Assembly: GCA_017443885.1 (NCBI GenBank)
Contig: JAFSXW010000062.1
Location: 1 to 13,391, forward strand
From: Clostridia bacterium
GTDB taxonomy: Bacteria; Bacillota; Clostridia; Christensenellales; UBA1242
Direction: 5' to 3'
Length of the DNA: 13,391 nt
Shown here: positions 1 to 6,659 of the stretch, in pieces
Layout of the letters: the number at the start of each line of letters is the position of its first letter
Numbering within the stretch: position 1 is the first letter of the stretch
Notes under the pieces: model-generated
What the model was told of the DNA's origin: nothing
The model's input: the letters and a program-made list of their open reading frames with translations, nothing else
The model's database searches: none
Made by a program: the position numbers and the translations under genes

Positions 1-35
1 AATAATGTATTATTATATAATATATAAATTATATA

Positions 36-70
36 ATAAATAAGCAAAACATATATTTTTGCTTATTTAT
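36..70 (+). promoter_or_regulatory. AT-rich hairpin upstream of pgk
   Basis: A perfect inverted repeat has 14-base arms at 36-49 and 57-70 and a 7-base loop. Its core is GCAAAA/TTTTGC. The 3' arm ends directly before the pgk ribosome binding site (72-77). There are TATAAT hexamers at 16-21 and 32-37, but no good -35 box is visible inside the window, so the pgk promoter cannot be fixed. The repeat could be the terminator of a gene upstream of the window, a 5' leader element affecting pgk translation or mRNA stability, or a DNA operator. With few G-C pairs and no long T run after it, it would be a weak terminator. Confidence 0.4.
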
Positions 71-84
71 AGAGAGGAATGGTT

Positions 85-1275
85 ATGAATAAAAAAACTT
101 TTAAAGATATAGATGTTAGTGGCAAAAAAGTGTTAGTGAGGGTGGATTTTAATGTTCCACTTGATGAGGGTGGAAATGTTTTAGACGACACTAGAATTAA
201 AGCGGCACTTCCAACTATTAATTATTTAATTAGTAAAAATGCAAGAGTTATTTTATGCTCGCATTTGGGTAGGCCAGAAGGAATGGTTAATCCAAGGCTT
301 AGTTTGGCTCCTGTTGCAAAAAGGCTTAGCCAGTATTTAAACAAAAATGTGTTGATGGCAGAAGATGTTATTGGGGAAAGTGCAAAAGAACTTGCAAGTT
401 CACTAAAAGATGGTGATGTGATGATGCTTGAAAATGTGCGCTTTCATAAGGAAGAAGAGGCAAATGATCCTAGATTTGCTGCCGATTTAGCAAGCCTAGC
501 AGATATTTATGTGAATGATGCGTTTGGAACTGCGCATAGAGCACACGCCTCAACAGCCGGCGTTGCCTGCAATTTACCTGCAGTGGCCGGATTCTTAATG
601 AGCAGTGAAATTGTGGCAATGAGCAAAGTAATTGAAAACCCAAAAGTTCCATTTGTGGTAATATTAGGTGGCGCAAAAGTTAGTGATAAAATTGGCGTTA
701 TCACAAAACTTCTAACAAAAGCCAGCACTATTTTAATTGGTGGTGCTATGGCAAATACATTTATTGTTTGCAAAGGTGGAGATGTTGGGCTTTCTAGATA
801 TGAAAAAGATAAACTTGATGTGGCAAGAAAGATTTTAGAAGAAGCTGAAAAGAAAAATGTTAAAATTTTACTTCCAGTAGATTCTGTTGCAGCAAGTGAA
901 TTTGCACCAGATGCTAGTAAAAAAGTTTGCGATAGTTATAAAATTGATGCTGGTTTTCAATCATTAGATATAGGGCCAAAAACTATTAAACTTTATAAAA
1001 AAGAAATAATGAAAGCACAAACAATTGTGTGGAATGGCCCAATGGGCGTTTATGAATTTCCTCGATTTAAAAAAGGCACAATGAAAATAGCAAAATATGT
1101 TGCAAAAAGTAAGGCTGTTTCTATTGTTGGTGGTGGAGATAGCGTTTCGGCAATAAATGAATCTGGTTATGCAGATAAGATTAATCATATATCAACAGGG
1201 GGCGGTGCAACTTTAAAATTCTTAGAAGGTGCAGTTCTTCCTGGCGTTGAAATGCTTTTAGATAAAGAAGATTAA
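85..1275 (+). CDS. pgk: phosphoglycerate kinase
   Basis: Phosphoglycerate kinase converts 1,3-bisphosphoglycerate and ADP to 3-phosphoglycerate and ATP in the cytoplasm, the first ATP-yielding step of glycolysis. The 396 residues match the family's usual length. Hallmarks in order are VRVDFNVPLD (about 18-27), SHLGRP (59-64), the HRAHAST motif, GGAKVSDKIGV, WNGPMGVYEF, and the C-terminal glycine-rich VGGGDS and STGGGAT nucleotide-binding segments. An ATG at 79 is in frame but lies only one base from the GAGAGG ribosome binding site (72-77). The ATG at 85 has a 7-base spacer and gives the usual MNKKTF-type N-terminus, so I chose it. tpiA and gpmI follow on the same strand. A hairpin overlaps the stop codon. 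Confidence 0.97.
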   Translation: MNKKTFKDIDVSGKKVLVRVDFNVPLDEGGNVLDDTRIKAALPTINYLISKNARVILCSHLGRPEGMVNPRLSLAPVAKRLSQYLNKNVLMAEDVIGESAKELASSLKDGDVMMLENVRFHKEEEANDPRFAADLASLADIYVNDAFGTAHRAHASTAGVACNLPAVAGFLMSSEIVAMSKVIENPKVPFVVILGGAKVSDKIGVITKLLTKASTILIGGAMANTFIVCKGGDVGLSRYEKDKLDVARKILEEAEKKNVKILLPVDSVAASEFAPDASKKVCDSYKIDAGFQSLDIGPKTIKLYKKEIMKAQTIVWNGPMGVYEFPRFKKGTMKIAKYVAKSKAVSIVGGGDSVSAINESGYADKINHISTGGGATLKFLEGAVLPGVEMLLDKED

Positions 1276-1297
1276 AAAGTGGCTATTGCCACTTTTT
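1274..1297 (+). terminator. intrinsic-terminator-like hairpin overlapping the pgk stop
   Basis: Perfect 10-base arms (1274-1283 and 1288-1297) enclose the 4-base loop TATT, with GTGGC/GCCAC at the core. Two more A-T pairs extend the stem to 1272-1299. The left arm includes the last two bases of the pgk TAA, and the right arm ends in five Ts. Only 23 bases separate it from the tpiA start, and no clear promoter lies between. It may therefore be a partial terminator, or a stabilising or processing hairpin in a pgk-tpiA-gpmI transcript, rather than a full stop. Confidence 0.7.
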
Positions 1298-1320
1298 AAA
1301 TTGAAATTATGGAGGTTTTT

Positions 1321-2037
1321 ATGGCGAAACTTGTTGCTGGCAATTTTAAAATGAATAAAACAAAAAAAGAAGCAGAAGATTATTGCGCAGAATTATTAAC
1401 ACTTTTAGGGAAGGGATATAATAATTTTTTAATTTGCCCACCTTACACTTTAATTGAGTGTGTTAAGCGTTCTTTAAATGGAAGGGGTGCTGTTGGTGCA
1501 CAGAATGTTGCTTTGGCTGAAAGTGGGGCTTATACTGGTGAAATTAGTGCAAAAATGCTCAAAGATGTTGGCGCAGATTCTTGTTTGATTGGGCATAGTG
1601 AACGACGTCATATTTATGGCGAAACAAATGACGATATTGCTAAGAAATTAAATTTAGTGCAAAAAGAAGGCTTAAAAACTATTTTGTGTGTTGGGGAAAC
1701 ATTAGAGGAACATAGAAGGTTAAAAAGCGTTTTAGAAAGCCAATTATCTGTTTTAAATGATAAAGATTTAACAAATATAATTGTGGCTTATGAACCAGTG
1801 TGGGCAATAGGAACAGGAAAAGTTGCAACATCAGATGATATAATAAAAGCACACACAATTATTAAAAAATATGTGAAGGATAAATTTAATAGCGAAATAA
1901 GCATTCTTTATGGCGGAAGTGTGAAGCCGGAAAACATTTCAGAAATTTTGGCACTAGGAGTTGTTGATGGTGTGCTTGTTGGTGGTGCTAGTTTAGATGC
2001 TAAAAAGATGGCACAGATGATAAAAAGTGCAAAATAA
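1321..2037 (+). CDS. tpiA: triosephosphate isomerase
   Basis: Triosephosphate isomerase interconverts dihydroxyacetone phosphate and glyceraldehyde 3-phosphate, a cytoplasmic (beta/alpha)8-barrel enzyme. Catalytic residues are all present: Asn8 and Lys10 in GNFKMN, His92 in IGHSERR, and Glu158 in AYEPVWAIGTGK, whose following residues form the flexible loop 6. The phosphate-binding YGGSVKPEN starts at 197. At 238 residues it is slightly shorter than the usual 250. An ATG at 1309 is in frame but overlaps GGAGG (1311-1315), which is clearly the ribosome binding site for the ATG at 1321 with a 5-base spacer, so the later start is used. The gene lies between pgk and gpmI, separated from gpmI by 40 bases with no evident terminator, so the two are probably cotranscribed. 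Confidence 0.97.
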   Translation: MAKLVAGNFKMNKTKKEAEDYCAELLTLLGKGYNNFLICPPYTLIECVKRSLNGRGAVGAQNVALAESGAYTGEISAKMLKDVGADSCLIGHSERRHIYGETNDDIAKKLNLVQKEGLKTILCVGETLEEHRRLKSVLESQLSVLNDKDLTNIIVAYEPVWAIGTGKVATSDDIIKAHTIIKKYVKDKFNSEISILYGGSVKPENISEILALGVVDGVLVGGASLDAKKMAQMIKSAK

Positions 2038-2077
2038 GCAAAAATAAGTGTAAAAATGCTAAAAAAATGGAGAAAAT

Positions 2078-3610
2078 ATGAAAAATAATAAACTTGTTAC
2101 TTTAATTATTATGGATGGGGTTGGTATGCCACATGATTTATCTGTTAGTGGAGTTTTACCAGAAAATACTGTTAATTTAAGAGAATATGCATCTAAATAT
2201 CCATGTGGCACATTAGAAGCTAGTGGAGAAGCTGTTGGGCTTCCAGCAAATCAAACTGGAACGAGTGAAGTTGGACATTTTACTATGGGTGCAGGAAGGG
2301 TTAATTACCAGCCAATAGTTAGGATTAATAATGAAATTAAAAGCGGAAATTTTGAAAAAAACGAAGCAATACTAACTGCTATTAATAATGCTAAACAAAG
2401 AAATGTGCCATTGCACTTAATGGGAATTGTAAGCGATGGTGGAGTGCATAGTCATATAGACCATTTAGTTGAGCTTATAAGAATTGCCAGCGAGCATAAT
2501 GTTAAAAAGGTTTATATTCACTTTATTGCTGATGGAAGAGATACCCCTGCAAAATCTGCAATTTCTTATATAAAAACTGTAAAAAGTGCCATAAAAAAGT
2601 ATAATTGTGGCGAAATTGTTGATATTTGTGGCAGATTTTATGCACTCGATAGAGATAAAAATTGGGATAGGGTGAAGGTTTATTACGACTTATTAACAAA
2701 AGGTGTGGCAACAAAAACTGATGATATTGAGAAGGCTGTTCTTGATGCTTACGATAAAGGCGAAACTGATGAATTTTTAAAACCTATTGCATTTGCTCCT
2801 AATGGTGTTTATTATGGAGGGCTTAATGAGGGTGATAGCCTTATAATGTTTAACTACAGAACTGATAGAGCAAGGCAGACTGCAAGAGTTTTATCTAATG
2901 ACAATGATTTTGATTGGACAAAAAAGTTAAATTTAACACTTGTAACATTAACCAATTATGATGAAAGCCTAGGCGGAGTGATAGTGGCTTATGATAATGC
3001 TGATGTTAATAATATTTTGAGTGAAGTGTTATCTAAGCGTGGATACACACAAATGAAAATAGCAGAAACTGAAAAGTATGCTCATGTTACTTTCTTCTTT
3101 AATGCTGGCAAAAATGATGTTTACGAAGGAGAGGAGCGTATTTTAATAGATAGTGCCAAAGTTGCAACATACGATTTAAAACCAGAAATGAGTGCTGAAA
3201 AAATTGCAGACTCGGCAGTGAGTGCGGTGAAGAAAGGTAAATTTAATGTGATTGTGCTTAACTTTGCAAATGGCGATATGGTTGGCCATTCTGGAAACAG
3301 GGAAGCCACAATTAAAGCTGTTGGGGTGGTGGATAGTTGTGTTAAAAAGGTGGCAGATTGTGTGCTAGAAAATAATGGTTATGTGATTATTACCGCCGAC
3401 CACGGAAACAGTGATATAATGGTTTATCCTGATGGTTCGCCACATAAATCACACACAATGAGTATTGTTCCTGTGATTGTGGCTGGAAAGGGATTAAACA
3501 AGGCTGAAACCCCGAAAATTTCAGGAACTCTGTCTGACATAGCACCTACCATTTTACATCTTTTAGGCGAAGAAAAACCAGCAGAAATGACGGGGCATAG
3601 TTTAATTTAA
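2078..3610 (+). CDS. gpmI: 2,3-bisphosphoglycerate-independent phosphoglycerate mutase
   Basis: This cofactor-independent phosphoglycerate mutase interconverts 3- and 2-phosphoglycerate through a phosphoserine intermediate and normally uses two Mn2+ ions. It belongs to the alkaline phosphatase superfamily. The 510 residues are the normal family length. Visible active-site elements are Asp13 (MDGVG), nucleophile Ser63 in GTSEVGH, His124 region (GGVHSHIDH), ADGRDTP (151-157), GRFYALDRDKNW (185-196), YRTDRARQ (260-267), Asp400/His404 (NGDMVGH), Asp441/His442 (ADHGNSD) and His459. The residue before the nucleophile is Thr rather than the common Asn of GNSEVGH. The ribosome binding site GGAG (2069-2072) sits 5 bases before the ATG. 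It is the third gene of the glycolytic run. No strong terminator follows it. Confidence 0.97.
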   Translation: MKNNKLVTLIIMDGVGMPHDLSVSGVLPENTVNLREYASKYPCGTLEASGEAVGLPANQTGTSEVGHFTMGAGRVNYQPIVRINNEIKSGNFEKNEAILTAINNAKQRNVPLHLMGIVSDGGVHSHIDHLVELIRIASEHNVKKVYIHFIADGRDTPAKSAISYIKTVKSAIKKYNCGEIVDICGRFYALDRDKNWDRVKVYYDLLTKGVATKTDDIEKAVLDAYDKGETDEFLKPIAFAPNGVYYGGLNEGDSLIMFNYRTDRARQTARVLSNDNDFDWTKKLNLTLVTLTNYDESLGGVIVAYDNADVNNILSEVLSKRGYTQMKIAETEKYAHVTFFFNAGKNDVYEGEERILIDSAKVATYDLKPEMSAEKIADSAVSAVKKGKFNVIVLNFANGDMVGHSGNREATIKAVGVVDSCVKKVADCVLENNGYVIITADHGNSDIMVYPDGSPHKSHTMSIVPVIVAGKGLNKAETPKISGTLSDIAPTILHLLGEEKPAEMTGHSLI

Positions 3611-3618
3611 GAAGTGTA

Positions 3619-3647
3619 TTGAAATTTAAATTTTTATGTGATATAAT
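3619..3647 (+). promoter_or_regulatory. sigma-A-type promoter for the 76-residue membrane protein gene
   Basis: The -35 box TTGAAA (3619-3624) and a perfect -10 box TATAAT (3642-3647) are separated by exactly 17 bases. The expected transcription start near 3653-3655 lies about 10 bases before the ATG at 3665, so the leader would hold little more than the ribosome binding site. The spacer contains the palindrome AAATTTAAATTT. Confidence 0.75.
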
Positions 3648-3664
3648 AAAACTAAGAGGGGATT

Positions 3665-3895
3665 ATGGCAATAAAAAGTGTAATTAGCTATATTTTGCTT
3701 TTAGCACAATCTGTGAAAGAACAAAAACTAACAGTTTTGTATATTGGCCTTTTTGCAGTGTTTGTTGTTTTGCTTATTGTTGATTCTTATGGTGCTAAAA
3801 AATGGGCTAGTGGAAAAATTCTTCCAAAAATATTTTTATACTTTTTGTTTATTGCATTAGTTGCTTTTATGGTTGCATATTTTACACTTCTTTAA
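3665..3895 (+). CDS. small two-helix membrane protein, unknown function
   Basis: I do not recognise a family for this 76-residue protein. It is mostly hydrophobic. A first strong membrane helix spans about residues 23-41 and a second about 54-74, joined by a basic loop holding YGAKKWASGK. Positions 5-14 form a shorter hydrophobic stretch ahead of a charged KEQK segment. The basic loop between the helices suggests that this loop is cytoplasmic and that both ends face outside, but this is inference. A good ribosome binding site, AGAGGGG (3655-3661), and a dedicated promoter support it as real. It lies between gpmI and secG, 54 bases after gpmI. A role near the Sec translocon is possible but unsupported beyond position. 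Confidence 0.75.
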   Translation: MAIKSVISYILLLAQSVKEQKLTVLYIGLFAVFVVLLIVDSYGAKKWASGKILPKIFLYFLFIALVAFMVAYFTLL

Positions 3896-3915
3896 AAGTT
3901 TTTTAGGAAAAATGC

Positions 3916-3944
3916 TTGCAAACATACCTTTTATTTGTTATACT
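3916..3944 (+). promoter_or_regulatory. sigma-A-type promoter for secG
   Basis: The -35 box TTGCAA (3916-3921) and -10 box TATACT (3939-3944) are 17 bases apart. The predicted transcription start near 3950 gives a leader of about 15 bases before the secG ATG at 3967. secG can therefore be transcribed independently of the glycolytic genes. Confidence 0.7.
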
Positions 3945-3966
3945 CTTTTTATCTAGGAGATTTGTT

Positions 3967-4290
3967 ATGAAACTACTTTCAATTTTAAATTTGCTTTTAG
4001 ACGAAAACACAGAAGTTAGTTCGTTTAGAGTTAATGTTATTCCAGTTTTAAAAATTATTTTTGCCGCTCTTATTGCTGTTGGCTCTATTTTTATGATTGT
4101 GGCAGTAATTTGCCAAAAAGGTAATTCTAATGGTATTAGTGGGGTAACTGGCAACGCAGATACATTCTACAATAGAAACAAAGGGGCATCTCTTCAAGGC
4201 ATAATTAAAAAATGGATGGTTATTGATGCTATTGTTCTATTTGTTTTATGCGTTGGCTTTTTAGTTTTGAATTTAATTTATTCTGGCTAA
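3967..4290 (+). CDS. secG: preprotein translocase subunit SecG
   Basis: SecG is the small accessory subunit of the SecYEG channel in the cytoplasmic membrane and aids SecA-driven export. The 107-residue protein has two membrane helices (about 27-48 and 84-105). Between them is the family's conserved loop: a glutamine-lysine-glycine just after helix 1 (50-52), the glycine-rich GISGVTGNADTF (56-67), and a small basic stretch before helix 2. It has about 25 residues ahead of helix 1, which makes it longer than the usual 70-80. The ATG at 3967 follows AGGAGA (3955-3960) with a 6-base spacer. An in-frame ATG at 3916 lies inside the promoter's -35 box and is rejected. Location downstream of pgk-tpiA-gpmI is a familiar arrangement in Gram-positive bacteria. 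A terminator follows. Confidence 0.9.
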   Translation: MKLLSILNLLLDENTEVSSFRVNVIPVLKIIFAALIAVGSIFMIVAVICQKGNSNGISGVTGNADTFYNRNKGASLQGIIKKWMVIDAIVLFVLCVGFLVLNLIYSG

Positions 4291-4318
4291 AAGTTTAATA
4301 TTTTATATTAATGAAATT

Positions 4319-4374
4319 GCGTGTTTTATTCTGGGAGCAAAATATGCTTCTAGCAGAGAATACGCTTTTTTTTT
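4319..4374 (+). terminator. structured terminator downstream of secG
   Basis: An outer stem (GCGT 4319-4322 with ACGC 4362-4365, then ATTCT 4328-4332 with AGAAT 4357-4361) encloses an inner hairpin (GGAGCA 4334-4339 with TGCTTC 4345-4350). Nine Ts follow at 4366-4374. The layered structure is larger than most simple terminators but fits secG, which ends 28 bases earlier. The rest of the gene-free stretch up to 4552 shows only a weak hairpin with six Ts (4401-4433) and the promoter of the next gene. Confidence 0.75.
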
Positions 4375-4468
4375 GTGAAAATTTAACTTTATATGAAACA
4401 CTAATTGATATTTAGGCAATTATTAGATTTTTTAAGCGTGAAAATAAGCAAACTTAAAAACAAGATGT

Positions 4469-4498
4469 TTGCAAAAATTTTTGCCTTTTATGCATAAT
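4469..4498 (+). promoter_or_regulatory. probable promoter for the DUF378 gene
   Basis: The -35 box TTGCAA (4469-4474) and -10 box CATAAT (4493-4498) have an 18-base spacer. TATG immediately precedes the -10 region, giving a partial extended -10 character. A start near 4505 would give a leader of about 48 bases before the ATG at 4553. It is the least consensus-like of the promoters called here. Confidence 0.5.
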
Positions 4499-4552
4499 TT
4501 AGTGCGTTTTGCTAATGCTAGTAGTAACAATAAAATTAAAAGGGGGAAAGTT

Positions 4553-4789
4553 ATGATTATTGCGAACAATATTGCCTTATCTATTGCTATTATCTGTTGC
4601 TTAAACTGGTTTTTAGTGGGGGTGTTTAGTTGGAACCTTGTTACTTGGATTTTTGGCGTTGGTTTATTCACTAGAATTATTTATGCAATAGTTGGTATTG
4701 CTGGCATCTGGCTACTTATTCAACTTGTTGTTCGAAGAACAAGATTATTTAATAGCGAAAAACGCACTAATAATAAAATTAATGATTAA
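4553..4789 (+). CDS. DUF378 family membrane protein
   Basis: This 78-residue integral membrane protein matches what I know of the DUF378 (YuzA-like) family. A first helix (about 6-27) contains the typical asparagine-tryptophan pair in CCLNWFLVGVF. A central FGVGLFTRIIYAIVGIAG (about 34-51) leads into the second helix (about 42-60). A basic hydrophilic tail (61-78) follows. The biochemical function of DUF378 proteins is not established. The ATG follows a purine-rich AGGGGG-type site (4541-4546) with a 6-base spacer. Longer in-frame readings back to 4469 would run through the promoter and are rejected. The gene appears monocistronic, with its own promoter and a strong terminator. Confidence 0.82.
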   Translation: MIIANNIALSIAIICCLNWFLVGVFSWNLVTWIFGVGLFTRIIYAIVGIAGIWLLIQLVVRRTRLFNSEKRTNNKIND

Positions 4790-4796
4790 AAAAAAT

Positions 4797-4828
4797 ACAG
4801 CCTAAATTTTAAATAGGCTGTTTTTTTT
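4797..4828 (+). terminator. intrinsic terminator after the DUF378 gene
   Basis: Perfect 8-base arms ACAGCCTA (4797-4804) and TAGGCTGT (4814-4821) enclose a 9-base AT-rich loop and are followed by seven more Ts (4822-4828). A run of As before the left arm can extend the pairing. It ends the DUF378 transcript just before the next promoter. Confidence 0.92.
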
Positions 4829-4829
4829 A

Positions 4830-4858
4830 TTGGAAAATTGGCATTATTATGGTAAAAT
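4830..4858 (+). promoter_or_regulatory. promoter of the five-gene operon
   Basis: The -35 box TTGGAA (4830-4835) and -10 box TAAAAT (4853-4858) are 17 bases apart, with a TG one base upstream of the -10 (extended -10). The predicted start near 4865 leaves about 13 bases before the peptidase ATG. It directly abuts the preceding terminator. Confidence 0.7.
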
Positions 4859-4877
4859 ATCTAAAAGCAGGGGTTTT

Positions 4878-6659
4878 ATGGAACGCAAAGATATAGAAGA
4901 AATTTATAAATGGAACGAAAAAGATATCTACGATAGTAGTGAAAGTTTTAAAGCCGATTATGATAGGGCAAATTTAATGCTTAGAAAGCTTGTGAATTTT
5001 AAAGGAAAGCTAGATAGCGAAAAAGAACTGGAAAAATTTTTAAAATTAAATAGCGATTTAGATAAAAAACTAGAAAAAATTATAGTTTATGCCCAACTTA
5101 AAAAAAGTGTTGAAAATAATGTACCTGAAAATGCAGAAATGTTTAGCTTGGCGAGTGATATTTTAATTAAAGCAAGCGAGGCGTTATCTTTTTCTAGCAG
5201 TGAAATTTCACAAATTGACGACGCTAGATTAATCAAATTAGCTTCAATGCCAGAATTTAAAGGTAATGAGCGTTTTTTTAAATTCATAATAAAAAATAGG
5301 GCACATGTGCTTCCGGAAGAATTAGAAAAAATTGTTTCTGGTGCGGGGGCTTTTGCTAATTTTGAAGATACTTTTAATGTGCTTTCTAATGCAGAAATGC
5401 CAATAGAACCAATAAAAACATCTAGTGGCAAAAAAATTAGGCTAACAAATTCTAATTATTCTAAGTTTGTTGAAAGCCCAAACCGAGAAATTAGGCAAAT
5501 TGCATATAACAATTATAATGATGCTTATAAAAAGTTTAATATGACTTATGCAAGCAATTATATAAGTAGCCTTCAATATGAAAATTTTTTGGTTAAGTGT
5601 TATAAGTTTAAATCTAATTTCGAGCGTATTAGTTTTTATGATGAAGTGCCAGATGCTCTTTTAGATGTGATGATTTCTAGCGTTCATAAAAATCTAAATT
5701 TATTCACTAAACTAGAAAATATTAAAAAGAAAGCACTTAAAATAGATCGTATGAAAATTTATGATATCTTTGCTCAAATGCGTTCTGATAGATTTAGCAA
5801 ATACCCATATAAAGTTGGTGAGGAAATTATTGTTAATTCGCTTAGCGTTTTAGGCAAGGATTACACTAATATTATTAAAAAGGCAATAGGCGAGCGATGG
5901 ATTGATTTATATCCATCTAAAAATAAAGAGAGTTTGTGCTACTGCACATCTTGCTATGATGTTCACCCATTTGTGCTCACAAACTATAACAACACGCTAG
6001 ATGCTGTTAGCACGCTTTCTCATGAACTTGGGCATGCTGTGCAGGCATATTTATCTAGCAAGGCTCAGCCATATAATTATGCCGACACTCCTTCTCTTAC
6101 GGGCGAAATAGCTAGCACTGTTAACGAAATTTTAACTAAAAAATATGTTATAGACAATGCAAAAACAAAAGAAGAAAAAATAAACGCAATAGATAGTTTA
6201 TTAATTGATTTTTATGCTGCAATTTTTAAACAAAGTTTATACACTGAATTTGAACTTTTTGCAAGCGGAGAAATTGAAAAAGGTGAAATGCTCACTTTTG
6301 AGAAATTAAACAAAAAGTATAAAGAATTGCTAAAGATGTATTTTGGAGATATTGCTGGTGGCACGCATGGTAGCGAATATGAGTGGAGCCGGCTTCCACA
6401 TCTTTATAGTCCGTTTTATGTTTATACTTATGTGGTGGGGTTTGTTAGTGCTTGCTTTATTTGTAGCAGGCTTCTTTCAGGAGATAAGGCTTACACAAAT
6501 AAATATATAGAGTTTTTAAAAGCAGGCAGTAGCCTTAGCCCAACGGAACTTCTTAAAATTGTTGAGATAGATATTTGCGATGAAAAAGTTTATAATATGG
6601 CATTTAAATTGTTCGACTTATTTATTGATGAACTAAAAGAACTTTTGGAGGAAGATTAA
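4878..6659 (+). CDS. pepF: M3 family oligoendopeptidase F-like metallopeptidase
   Basis: This is a zinc-dependent oligopeptidase of the M3B (PepF) type, normally cytoplasmic and degrading short peptides. Of 593 residues, close to the usual 600, the zinc site is HELGH at 382-386 with the downstream third-ligand glutamate near 410 in TGEIASTVNE. The region before it (HPFVLTNYNNTLDAVSTLSH) and the C-terminal HGSEYEWSRLPHLYSPFYVYTY segment also fit the family. There is no signal peptide. The ATG at 4878 follows AGGGG (4869-4873) with a short 4-base spacer. A TTG at 4830 is in frame but coincides with the -35 box, so it is rejected. The stop overlaps the gmk start by one base (TAATG). It heads the run of gmk, ndk, patatin and ComEC-like genes. 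Confidence 0.93.
   Translation: MERKDIEEIYKWNEKDIYDSSESFKADYDRANLMLRKLVNFKGKLDSEKELEKFLKLNSDLDKKLEKIIVYAQLKKSVENNVPENAEMFSLASDILIKASEALSFSSSEISQIDDARLIKLASMPEFKGNERFFKFIIKNRAHVLPEELEKIVSGAGAFANFEDTFNVLSNAEMPIEPIKTSSGKKIRLTNSNYSKFVESPNREIRQIAYNNYNDAYKKFNMTYASNYISSLQYENFLVKCYKFKSNFERISFYDEVPDALLDVMISSVHKNLNLFTKLENIKKKALKIDRMKIYDIFAQMRSDRFSKYPYKVGEEIIVNSLSVLGKDYTNIIKKAIGERWIDLYPSKNKESLCYCTSCYDVHPFVLTNYNNTLDAVSTLSHELGHAVQAYLSSKAQPYNYADTPSLTGEIASTVNEILTKKYVIDNAKTKEEKINAIDSLLIDFYAAIFKQSLYTEFELFASGEIEKGEMLTFEKLNKKYKELLKMYFGDIAGGTHGSEYEWSRLPHLYSPFYVYTYVVGFVSACFICSRLLSGDKAYTNKYIEFLKAGSSLSPTELLKIVEIDICDEKVYNMAFKLFDLFIDELKELLEED

Noticed and set aside
79..81. ATG at 79 as the pgk start
   Set aside because: It lies one base from the ribosome binding site GAGAGG. 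The in-frame ATG at 85 has a normal spacer and a typical N-terminus.
3622..3633. AAATTTAAATTT palindrome as an operator
   Set aside because: It is a short pure A/T palindrome in a promoter spacer of an AT-rich genome and is easily expected by chance.
4401..4433. Separate second terminator or small RNA gene after secG
   Set aside because: The stem is interrupted by a bulge and contains few G-C pairs. I mention it only as part of the secG downstream region.
4432..4671. A 79-codon open frame on the minus strand, partly in the intergenic region before the DUF378 gene
   Set aside because: It overlaps the DUF378 gene and its promoter on the opposite strand, and has no ribosome binding site or recognisable motif. 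The plus-strand DUF378 gene is well supported.
4830..4832. TTG as the start of the M3 peptidase
   Set aside because: It coincides with the -35 box of the operon promoter and has no ribosome binding site. The ATG at 4878 follows AGGGG.
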